Assembly: GCA_010027105.1 (NCBI GenBank)
Contig: RGVT01000113.1
Location: 1-7,897, forward strand
Length of the DNA stretch: 7,897 nt
Direction of reading: 5' to 3'
Source of the DNA: Planctomycetia bacterium
GTDB taxonomy: Bacteria; Planctomycetota; Planctomycetia; Pirellulales; UBA1268
Below, piece after piece: positions 1 to 5,767 of this stretch. How positions within the stretch are numbered: position 1 is the stretch's first letter; every line of letters starts with the position of its first letter. The position numbers and the translations under genes were made by a program. The notes beneath the pieces are model-generated. The model did no database searches. It was given only the letters and a program-made list of their open reading frames with translations, and had not been told where the DNA came from.

Positions 1-275
1 CGGCGGGGATCCCCGCCGACAAGGTCGACGTCTTCTACAAGGAGAAGGGCTGCCCGGCCTGCAACGGCACCGGCTACCGGGGCCGGACGGGCGTCCACGA
101 GCTGATGGTGTTCGACAAGGCGATCCAGCAGCTGATCGTGGGCCGGCCGTCGATCGAGGCGATCCGTGCCGCGGCCAGGAAGGCCGGCCTGCGGACGCTG
201 CAGCAGGCGGGGCTGCAGAAGGTGATCGCCGGCGTCACGAGCGTCAACGAGGTCGTCCGCGTGACGAAGGCCTGA
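1..275 (+). CDS. GspE/PilB-family secretion or pilus assembly ATPase, C-terminal fragment
   Basis: This is the 3' end of a hexameric traffic ATPase that powers type II secretion or type IV pilus assembly from the cytoplasmic face of the inner membrane. Complete codons begin at base 3, giving 90 residues up to the TGA at 273-275; the N-terminal and Walker regions lie outside the window. The key sequence is CPACNGTGYRGRTGVHE (fragment residues 17-33). It carries the second CxxC of the zinc-binding tetracysteine motif and the GYxGRxGxxE signature of this family. A helical tail follows, with TLQQAGLQKVIAGVTSVNEV, where Glu-Val-rich ends of GspE and PilB proteins are typical. GspE and PilB cannot be told apart from this fragment. 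The next gene starts three bases after the stop, so the two are probably cotranscribed and translationally coupled. Confidence 0.93.
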   Translation, partial: AGIPADKVDVFYKEKGCPACNGTGYRGRTGVHELMVFDKAIQQLIVGRPSIEAIRAAARKAGLRTLQQAGLQKVIAGVTSVNEVVRVTKA

Positions 276-278
276 CCC

Positions 279-1424
279 ATGCACGGCGCGCTCGCCCACG
301 TTTCGCCCGTCGCGGTTCCGCCCCTCGTCGCCGCCGGCCTCGTGCAGCCGTTCGGCGCGCCGCTCGTGCTCGCGCTGGCCGTGGGGCTCGCCTTCTACGG
401 TTTTCGCCACGGCCTCTTCCTGGCGACGCTCGCCGGCCTGCACGCCCTGGCCGCGACGCTCGCCGCCCTCGGCCTCACCGGCCCGGTGGCCGCCTGGCTC
501 GAGCTCGCCGAGGTGCCGCGGGCATTCGCGACGCCCGCGGCGTTCCTGGGCGTGCTCGCGGTGGCCGCCGTCGGCCTGGGTCTGGCGATCGGCGCCGTGC
601 CGGCGGGGGCGGCGCGGCTGCCCCCGGTCGTCGACAAGGTCGGCGGCGTGATCGTGGGCGGGCTGGCGGGGCTGCTGGCGGCCGGCGCGCTGTTGCTGGC
701 GGCGTCGTTCGCCCCGCTGCCCCCGGCGTATCGGCTCGACGGCAGCCGCCTCGTGTTCGACATGGGCGGGCCGCTGCTGGGCGTGTTTTCCCGGTGCCTG
801 GGGCTCGACCGCGAGGCGCGGGAGGTCGTGCTCCACGGCGAGCCGGGGGCGGCGTCGGCCGGCGGGCCGGCGGCTCGGCCCGCCTGGAGCGAGCCCTTCC
901 TCGACGCCAACGGCAACCTCGCCCGCGACGAGGGGGAGGCGTTCGTCGACACCGACGGCGACGGCCGCTTCACGGCCGAGCTGTCCGCCCGCGACACCAA
1001 TGGCAACGGCCGACGCGACGTCGGGCTGCTCGAGCACTACCGCCTCGGCCACTGGCTGCCGCTCACGACCGTGCAGGCGCCGGTGATCACGAGCAAGGAC
1101 ACGGCCTACGTCACCGACCACGCCCCGGTCGAGACGGTCGTCTACGAGGCGACGGCGACCGACGTCGACGCCGGCGACGGGATCACCTTCTCGCTCGAGC
1201 CGGGGCTCGCCGACGACGCGGCGCTCGTGCTCGTCGACCCGGCGAAGGGCACCGTGACGCTCAAGAGCCCCCCCGACCGCGAGCATCGCCGGCTCTACGA
1301 GTTCACCGTGATGGCGACCGACAAGGCCGGGCTCGCGGCCAGGCAGCACGTGAAGCTGCACGTCACGAAGCCGCTCAAGGGTCGCGAGGAGCCGTCCCCC
1401 GGCCACACACCCGCCTCTCCGTAG
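279..1424 (+). CDS. CvpA-like membrane protein with EF-hand-like repeats and a cadherin-like domain
   Basis: The 381-residue product is not a standard named protein. Residues about 20-145 hold roughly four hydrophobic segments. The last, with VDKVGGVIVGGLAGLLAAG, resembles the D-x-x-x-G-x-x-x-G-x-x-x-G helix of the CvpA (colicin V production) family. Residues 209-250 contain three calcium-loop-like motifs exactly 15 residues apart (D209, D224, D239). The first fits the EF-hand spacing best: D209, N211, N213, D217, E220. Residues about 268-366 look like one cadherin or quasi-cadherin repeat (DVDAGDG near 295, FTVMATDKAG near 345). The likely topology is a membrane anchor with an extracytoplasmic calcium-binding tail. 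The ATG at 279 is preceded by GAAGG at 266-270, an 8-base spacing from a plausible ribosome binding site. The TAG stop is part of the adjoining REPIN-like element. The gene call is firm; the function is unknown. Confidence 0.85.
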   Translation: MHGALAHVSPVAVPPLVAAGLVQPFGAPLVLALAVGLAFYGFRHGLFLATLAGLHALAATLAALGLTGPVAAWLELAEVPRAFATPAAFLGVLAVAAVGLGLAIGAVPAGAARLPPVVDKVGGVIVGGLAGLLAAGALLLAASFAPLPPAYRLDGSRLVFDMGGPLLGVFSRCLGLDREAREVVLHGEPGAASAGGPAARPAWSEPFLDANGNLARDEGEAFVDTDGDGRFTAELSARDTNGNGRRDVGLLEHYRLGHWLPLTTVQAPVITSKDTAYVTDHAPVETVVYEATATDVDAGDGITFSLEPGLADDAALVLVDPAKGTVTLKSPPDREHRRLYEFTVMATDKAGLAARQHVKLHVTKPLKGREEPSPGHTPASP

Positions 1425-1482
1425 GTGCAGACTGGCAGTCTGCACACGGCAGCGCGACCGCAGAGTACCACTCTGCGGCTAC
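1421..1482. repeat. REPIN-like element: two inverted GTAG-headed hairpins
   Basis: GTAG at 1421-1424 is followed by a perfect 9-bp hairpin at 1425-1445 (GTGCAGACT, loop GGC, AGTCTGCAC). After a 12-base spacer comes a second perfect 9-bp hairpin at 1458-1478 (CCGCAGAGT, loop ACC, ACTCTGCGG). The element closes with CTAC at 1479-1482. Read from either outer end it is GTAG plus a stem with the core GCAGA-S-T and a GGY loop. The two stems differ at three paired positions, and each difference is compensated. A GTAG word 5' of a palindrome, in an inverted pair, is the known layout of REP/BIME/REPIN elements mobilised by TnpA-REP (RAYT) transposases. No RAYT gene is in the window. The element exactly fills the gap between two convergent genes, supplies both of their stop codons, and could also act as a bidirectional transcription stop. 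Confidence 0.8.
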
Positions 1483-2213
1483 AGGCCGGCCGTCGCCAGC
1501 ACCTCGGCGAGGTGGATCGTGCGCGGGCGGGGGCCGCCGGCGGGCGTATTGCGTGCGAGCCAGCCGTCGAGCTGCAGCTGGCACGAGGGATCGCTCGACA
1601 CGATGTAGTCGCAGCCGGTGCGGGCGAGCGATCCGCCCTTCACCTCCGCCATGGCCGTCGAGATCATCGGAAACTTCACGCTGAAGAGTCCCCCGAAGCC
1701 GCAGCAGCTTTCCGGCTCGTCGCACTCCACGAGTTCGAGATCGCGGACATGGCGGAGGAGCTCCCGTGGTGCAGTCTTGATCCGCAGTTCGCGCAGGCCG
1801 TGGCAGCCGTCGTGGTAGGTCACGCGGTGCGGAAATTCGGCGCCCACGTCGGTGACGCCGAGTTTGTCCACGAGGAACTCGCCGAACTCGAACGTCCGGG
1901 CCGCGAGGTCGAGGGCCCTGGTTTCCTCGGGCGTGCCCGCGAAGAGCTGCGGATAAAAAACCCGCATCATCGCCACGCACGATCCGCTCGGGCCGACCAC
2001 CGCCTCGGCCCCGGCGAACACGTCGAGGGCCCGGCGAGCCACCTCCCGGGCCTCGTCCCAGTAGCCGGCGTTGAAGCTCGGCTGGCCGCAGCAGGTCTGG
2101 GCCGGGCGAAACTCGCAGGTGTGCCCCAGCCGCTCGAGCACCGTCGCCACCGCCAGGCCCACCTGCGGCGTCATCTGGTCGACGAAGCAGGGGATGAAGA
2201 GGTCGATGTGCAT
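1479..2213 (-). CDS. lutA: LutA/YkgE-type (Fe-S)-binding oxidoreductase subunit with two CCG domains
   Basis: The 244-residue product matches LutA, one subunit of the LutABC iron-sulfur complex that oxidises L-lactate to pyruvate; related CCG-domain subunits occur in glycolate oxidase and heterodisulfide reductase. The family opening IPCFVDQMTPQVG is present (C9). Both cysteine-rich CCG motifs are intact: C41-C42-G in TCCGQPSFNAGY, and C170-C171-G in ESCCGFGGLFSVKFP. C79, C137 (YHDGCHGLRELRI) and C211 (DPSCQLQL) also fit the family. The length is normal for LutA. Translation from the ATG at 2213 gives the conserved N-terminus, but no clear Shine-Dalgarno sequence precedes it. No lutB or lutC lies beside it; the upstream same-strand genes are sucC and sucD. 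The last codon plus TAG lies against the REPIN-like element. The family is certain; lactate as the exact substrate is inferred. Confidence 0.9.
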   Translation of the reverse strand: MHIDLFIPCFVDQMTPQVGLAVATVLERLGHTCEFRPAQTCCGQPSFNAGYWDEAREVARRALDVFAGAEAVVGPSGSCVAMMRVFYPQLFAGTPEETRALDLAARTFEFGEFLVDKLGVTDVGAEFPHRVTYHDGCHGLRELRIKTAPRELLRHVRDLELVECDEPESCCGFGGLFSVKFPMISTAMAEVKGGSLARTGCDYIVSSDPSCQLQLDGWLARNTPAGGPRPRTIHLAEVLATAGL

Positions 2214-2282
2214 GGGTGCATTCTAGTGGCGATCCCACAGATACCACAGGGAGGCGAGGTGGGTCGGCGAACGCTCGAGGGA

Positions 2283-2381
2283 GGAAAAAGGTGACAGTCA
2301 CCATTTGTCTGCAGACCCCGGCCTGTGGCCGGGGCCGTGTCGCCTGTGGCGACCGGCAAATGGTGGCTGTCACCTTTTTCC
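2283..2381. repeat. 99-bp fold-back element with two inner TGT-loop hairpins (MITE- or REP-like)
   Basis: The 25-base arms at 2283-2307 and 2357-2381 are inverted copies with a single difference (T2298 opposite G2366, still a G-U pair in RNA). Each arm reads inward GGAAAAAGGTGACAG and so on. Inside are two perfect hairpins: 2316-2334 (CCCCGGCC, loop TGT, GGCCGGGG) and 2339-2353 (GTCGCC, loop TGT, GGCGAC). Both share the core GCCTGTGGC. The whole would fold as a stem with two internal hairpins. No flanking target-site duplication or transposase is visible. The element sits between sucD and lutA, and its right arm encodes the final Gly-Lys-Arg-stop of SucD. Read on the minus strand the fold ends in TTTTTCC, so it could also terminate or attenuate the sucCD transcript. 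Its identity as a mobile repeat is inferred from structure alone. Confidence 0.75.
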
Positions 2382-3248
2382 GCCCATGGCCCGCACGAGC
2401 GACGCGCCCATGTCGGCCGGGCTCTCGGCCACCTCGATCCCCGCGTCGCGCAGGGCCGCGAGCTTGGCCTCGGCCGTGCCCTTGCCTCCGGAGATGATGG
2501 CCCCCGCGTGGCCCATCCGCTTGCCCGGGGGCGCGGTGCGGCCGGCGATGAACGCCGCCACCGGCTTCGTGACGTGCGCCTTCACGAAAGCCGCCGCCTC
2601 CTCCTCGGCGCTGCCCCCGATCTCGCCCATCATCAGGATCGCGTGCGTGTCGGGATCGTTCTGAAAAAGCTCGAGAATGTCGATGAACGAGGAGCCCACG
2701 AGCGGGTCGCCGCCCAGGCCCACGCAGGTGCTCTGGCCGTGGCCGAGCTGCGTGAGCTGCCAGACGGCCTCGTAGGTGAGCGTGCCCGAGCGGCTCATCA
2801 CACCCACGTGGCCGGGCGTGTGGATGTAGCCGGGCATGATCCCGATCTTGCACTCTCCCGGCGTGATCACGCCCGGGCAGTTGGGGCCGATGAGCCGGCT
2901 CTGTGAGGCCTTCACGACGGGCATGACGCGGGCCATGTCGAGGACGGGGATGCCTTCCGTGATCGCGATCACGAGTTCGATGCCCGAACCAACGGCCTCG
3001 AGGATCGCGTCGGCCGCGAAGGCCGGGGGCACGAAGATCATCGTGGCGTTGGCCCCCGTGGCGGCGCGGGCCTCGGCCACGGTGTCGAACACGGGGAGGC
3101 CGGCGACCTTCTCGCCCCCCTTCCCCGGCGTCACGCCCCCCACCATCCGCGTGCCGTAGTCGAGGCAGCCGCGGGTGTGGAACTCGCCGACCTTGCCGGT
3201 GATGCCCTGACAGATGACGCGGGTGTCGCGGTTGACAAGGATGCTCAT
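2370..3248 (-). CDS. sucD: Succinyl-CoA synthetase (ADP-forming) alpha subunit
   Basis: SucD is the alpha subunit of succinyl-CoA synthetase, the TCA-cycle enzyme that interconverts succinyl-CoA and succinate with nucleotide phosphorylation in the cytoplasm. The 292-residue length is normal. The N-terminal CoA-binding domain carries VICQGITGKVGEFHT and, further on, FVPPAFAADAI and AITEGIPV. The ligase domain has RLIGPNCPGVITPGE, SRSGTLTYEAV and the phosphohistidine segment GHAGAI, whose active-site His is H247. The start ATG at 3248 overlaps the sucC stop (ATGA), so the pair is translationally coupled. The final three residues GKR and the TGA stop are encoded by the arm of the fold-back element at 2283-2381, which suggests that insertion replaced the original C-terminal tail. 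All catalytic parts lie upstream of that point, so the enzyme should be active. Confidence 0.97.
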   Translation of the reverse strand: MSILVNRDTRVICQGITGKVGEFHTRGCLDYGTRMVGGVTPGKGGEKVAGLPVFDTVAEARAATGANATMIFVPPAFAADAILEAVGSGIELVIAITEGIPVLDMARVMPVVKASQSRLIGPNCPGVITPGECKIGIMPGYIHTPGHVGVMSRSGTLTYEAVWQLTQLGHGQSTCVGLGGDPLVGSSFIDILELFQNDPDTHAILMMGEIGGSAEEEAAAFVKAHVTKPVAAFIAGRTAPPGKRMGHAGAIISGGKGTAEAKLAALRDAGIEVAESPADMGASLVRAMGGKR

Positions 3249-4453
3249 GGGGAAGTTCCGGGCGTGTGACAGGCCTTGGCGGCGGCGACGACTTTCTGGG
3301 CGGCGTCGGTGAGACCGTCGGCGGTGATGATGGCGGCGCCGCTCGCGGCCAGGATTTTCTTTCCTTCCTCGACCTCGGTGCCCTCGAGCCGCACCACGAG
3401 CGGCACGGTGAAGCCGACGGTCTTCGAGGCCTCGACGAGCGCGGTGGCGATCGTCGTGCAGCGCATGATCCCGCCGAAGATGTGCACGAGGATCGCCTTC
3501 ACGTGCTTGTCGGAGAGGATGATCCGGAAGGCCTCGGTCACCTGCTTCACGTCGGCCCCGCCGCCCACGTCGAGAAAGTTCGCCGGCTCGCCGCCGTGAT
3601 ACTTGACGAGGTCCATCGTGCTCATGGCGAGGCCGGCGCCGTTGACGAGGCAGCCGATCGTGCCGTTGAGCTTGACGTACGAGAGTCCGGCCGCGGCGGC
3701 CCGCGTCTCCGCGGGCTCCTCCTCGGCCTCGTCGCGGAGGGCGGCGAGCTCCTTGTGGCGGAAGAGGGCGTTGTCGTCGAACGTCATCTTGGCGTCGAGG
3801 GCCACGAGCGTGCCCTCCTTCGTGAGCACGAGCGGGTTGATCTCGACGAGCGACGCGTCGAGGTCGACGAACGCCCGGCACAGTGTGCGAAAGAAGGTTT
3901 CGGCGTGCCGCCAGCTCGGCGTGGGCAGTTTCAGTTTGGAGGCCAGGAGGCGGGCCTGGTAGCCGGCCAGGCCGCGGTCGGGATCGAAGGGCTCTGAAAG
4001 AATGAGCTCGGGCGTCTTGGCCGCCACCTCCTCGATGTCCATGCCGCCGGCGGTGCTGGCGATGAGCACCGGAGAACCCACGCGACGGTCGACGAGGACG
4101 GCGCAGTAGAGTTCCCGGTCTATTCCACAGCCGCTTTCCACGAACACCCGGCGCACCACCTGCCCCTCCGGCCCGGTCTGGATCGTGACGAGCGTCTGTC
4201 CGAGGAGCCCCGCGGCGATCCGCTCGGCGTCGGCGGCGCTCTTGGCGAGCTCCACGCCGCGCTGCTCGGAGCCCTTGACCTTCCCCTTGCCGCGGCCGCC
4301 GGCGTGGATCTGGGCCTTGACGGCGCACACCGGGGTGCCGAGGGCGGTGAACGCGGCGGCGGCCTCGCTCGCCGTCGTGGCCACGCGGCCGGCGAGCACC
4401 GGCACGCCGGCCGCGCGGAGCAGCTCCTTGGCCTGAAACTCGTGGATCTTCAT
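3245..4453 (-). CDS. sucC: Succinyl-CoA synthetase (ADP-forming) beta subunit
   Basis: SucC is the beta subunit of succinyl-CoA synthetase; it holds the ATP-grasp nucleotide site and binds succinate, and it pairs with the adjacent SucD. The chosen start gives 402 residues, close to the family length. The N-terminus MKIHEFQAKELL matches the family. The nucleotide-binding segment VKAQIHAGGRGKGKVKG follows, then GIDRELYCAVLVDRR, the metal- and substrate-binding SLVEINPLVLTKEG with ALDAKMTFDDNA, and the C-terminal GGGADVKQVTEAFRI and ILVHIFGGIMRC. The start at 4453 is preferred over an in-frame TTG at 4486. It gives the conserved first residues and has AGGAAAGG (4460-4467 on the minus strand) six bases upstream. 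The gene overlaps sucD by four bases and is divergent from the glycosyltransferase genes. Confidence 0.96.
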   Translation of the reverse strand: MKIHEFQAKELLRAAGVPVLAGRVATTASEAAAAFTALGTPVCAVKAQIHAGGRGKGKVKGSEQRGVELAKSAADAERIAAGLLGQTLVTIQTGPEGQVVRRVFVESGCGIDRELYCAVLVDRRVGSPVLIASTAGGMDIEEVAAKTPELILSEPFDPDRGLAGYQARLLASKLKLPTPSWRHAETFFRTLCRAFVDLDASLVEINPLVLTKEGTLVALDAKMTFDDNALFRHKELAALRDEAEEEPAETRAAAAGLSYVKLNGTIGCLVNGAGLAMSTMDLVKYHGGEPANFLDVGGGADVKQVTEAFRIILSDKHVKAILVHIFGGIMRCTTIATALVEASKTVGFTVPLVVRLEGTEVEEGKKILAASGAAIITADGLTDAAQKVVAAAKACHTPGTSP

Positions 4454-4459
4454 GGGCTG

Positions 4460-4467
4460 CCTTTCCT
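4460..4467 (-). promoter_or_regulatory. Ribosome binding site deciding the sucC start
   Basis: Read on the minus strand this is AGGAAAGG, six bases before the ATG at 4453-4451. It is the clearest Shine-Dalgarno sequence in the window and supports the MKIHEF start over the longer reading from the TTG at 4486. Confidence 0.75.
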
Positions 4468-4468
4468 G

Positions 4469-4484
4469 GCTGCGGGGCCGCAGC
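4469..4484. promoter_or_regulatory. Perfect 7-bp inverted repeat in the sucC leader
   Basis: GCTGCGG-GG-CCGCAGC is a perfect palindrome with a two-base centre. It lies just upstream of the sucC ribosome binding site. On its outer side is the AT-rich stretch AATATG (4485-4490), a possible -10 box for sucC on the minus strand (CATATT). The position suits an operator or leader hairpin, but neither is demonstrated. Confidence 0.3.
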
Positions 4485-4574
4485 AATATGGCATGAAGCC
4501 CGGCCGCCAGAAAGGGCCGAGCCCTGCGGCCCGACCCGCCCCGGGCCCGCCTCGAAATCGGCTACGATTCCCGC

Positions 4575-4597
4575 CGGGCACGCACCGCCCGTGCCCG
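4575..4597 (+). promoter_or_regulatory. 8-bp inverted repeat in the leader of the first glycosyltransferase gene
   Basis: CGGGCACG (4575-4582) pairs perfectly with CGTGCCCG (4590-4597) around a seven-base loop, 33 bases before the chosen ATG. TACGAT at 4563-4568 just upstream could be a -10 box, but no convincing -35 box is seen 16-18 bases before it. The element may be a leader hairpin or an operator; its function is uncertain. Confidence 0.3.
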
Positions 4598-4630
4598 AGA
4601 AACGCCCCGCGTTGGCAGCGAGTGTCTGGG

Positions 4631-5767
4631 ATGACCGCCGCACGTCAGGACCGCGCCGGACCGCCCCGGGTGGTGATCGATCTCGAGCGGCTGCGGCACA
4701 TCAACTGCGGCCTGGGCCGCTTCTGCCTGTATCTGGGTCGGGAGCTGCTCCGCCTCGCGGAGGGACGTTTCCGGCCGGTGTTCTTCCTTCCGGACGAGGC
4801 CCGCGGGCATTTTCCCGAAGGGGCCTGCGACGTCATCCCCGCGGCCGACTGGAGGAAGGAAGGGCTGCAGCGGCTCGTGCGCCCCTTCGCACGGCCCTTC
4901 CTGCCCAGGCCGGCCGTCCGCCTCTGGCACGTCACGCACCAGACGTCGACGTATCTGCCGCTCGACGCCAGGGTTCCGGTGCTGCTCACGATCCACGACC
5001 TCAACTTCCTCCACTCGTCGGGCAGGCGGACGCCCTGGCGGGTGCCCCGCAAACTCGCCGGCCTGCAGCGGCTCGTCGATCGGGCGAGCGCGATCACCGC
5101 GGTGTCGCAGTTCACGGCCGCGGAGGTGCGGAGGCATCTCGACGTGGGCGCGAAGGAGGTGCACGTGGTGCCCAACGGCCTGGCCCCGCCGCCGGCCGCG
5201 TCCGCCGAGCGGCCCGCATTTCTGCCGGAGGGCCCCTTCCTGCTCACCGTGGGCAACGGGCTGCCGCACAAGAACTACCACGTGCTCGTCGACATGCTGG
5301 CCCACCTGCCCGACAAGCGGCTCGTGATCGCCGGCAAGAAGGCGACGCCCTACGGCGCCCGCGTGGAGCGGATGATCCGCGACCGGGGGCTCGAGGGGCG
5401 CGTGATCATGCCGGGCGAGGTGTCGGATGCCGACAGGCAGTGGCTCTACGAGCACTGCGAGGCGTTCCTGTTTCCGTCGCTCGCGGAGGGATTCGGGTTT
5501 CCGGTGCTCGAGGCGATGCAGTGCGGCAGGCCGGTGTTCGTGTCGCGGGCCACGAGCCTGCCGGAGATCGCGGGGGACTACGGTTTTTTCTTCGAGTCCC
5601 ACGAGCCCGCGTCGATGGCGGCTTTCGTCCGAGCAGGCATCGCGCACGCCGCTGCGACGCCGGGGTTCGCCCGATCTCTGCAAGCCCATGCGGCGGCGTT
5701 CACCTGGAAAGCCGCGGCGGAGCGGTATGCGCACCTCTACGCGACGATGCTATCGTCGTGCCCATGA
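4631..5767 (+). CDS. GT4-type glycosyltransferase (GT-B fold)
   Basis: The 378-residue product is a family GT4-like transferase that moves a sugar from a nucleotide-sugar donor to a glycan or lipid-linked acceptor, probably at the inner membrane face. The N-terminal acceptor half begins VVIDLERLRHINCGLGRF and contains LLTIHDLNFLH and ITAVSQFTAAEVRRHL. The donor half has VGNGLPHKNY (207-216, with K214), IAGKKATPYG, and the E-x7-E motif EGFGFPVLE with E286 and E294. These match the family donor-binding pattern. The ATG at 4631 was chosen because it is the first ATG close to the conserved start; the Shine-Dalgarno sequence is weak, and a GTG at 4622 is also in frame. The stop overlaps the next gene's ATG (ATGA). 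The sugar and the acceptor cannot be read from the sequence. Confidence 0.92.
   Translation: MTAARQDRAGPPRVVIDLERLRHINCGLGRFCLYLGRELLRLAEGRFRPVFFLPDEARGHFPEGACDVIPAADWRKEGLQRLVRPFARPFLPRPAVRLWHVTHQTSTYLPLDARVPVLLTIHDLNFLHSSGRRTPWRVPRKLAGLQRLVDRASAITAVSQFTAAEVRRHLDVGAKEVHVVPNGLAPPPAASAERPAFLPEGPFLLTVGNGLPHKNYHVLVDMLAHLPDKRLVIAGKKATPYGARVERMIRDRGLEGRVIMPGEVSDADRQWLYEHCEAFLFPSLAEGFGFPVLEAMQCGRPVFVSRATSLPEIAGDYGFFFESHEPASMAAFVRAGIAHAAATPGFARSLQAHAAAFTWKAAAERYAHLYATMLSSCP
5740..5760 (+). promoter_or_regulatory. Hairpin at the start of the second glycosyltransferase gene
   Basis: CGCGACGAT (5740-5748) pairs with ATCGTCGTG (5752-5760) around loop GCT, nine pairs including one G-U. It ends three bases before the ATG at 5764 and covers the place where a ribosome binding site would be, inside the last codons of the upstream gene. 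No separate Shine-Dalgarno sequence is visible. Ribosomes finishing the upstream gene would open the hairpin, which fits translational coupling. Confidence 0.4.

Noticed and set aside
1425..2294. A plus-strand open frame antisense to lutA
   Set aside because: Shadow of lutA; no recognisable domain, and it would begin inside the REPIN-like hairpin.
1375..2853. A 492-codon minus-strand frame across lutA and the sucD end
   Set aside because: It is a low-complexity Arg/Gly/Pro-rich translation passing through two real genes in the wrong frame and through both repeat elements.
4454..4486. Longer sucC start at an in-frame TTG
   Set aside because: The added residues are not in the family, the TTG overlaps a palindrome, and the inner ATG has a good ribosome binding site.
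4540..4568. A sigma70-type promoter for the first glycosyltransferase (TACGAT as -10)
   Set aside because: No acceptable -35 hexamer 16-18 bases upstream; kept only as a remark in the leader entry.
2370..4643. A 757-codon minus-strand open frame that could be read as a giant SucD fusion protein
   Set aside because: Upstream of 3248 it only runs out of frame through sucC; its Arg/Gly-rich translation there has no family features, while sucC in the other frame is unmistakable.
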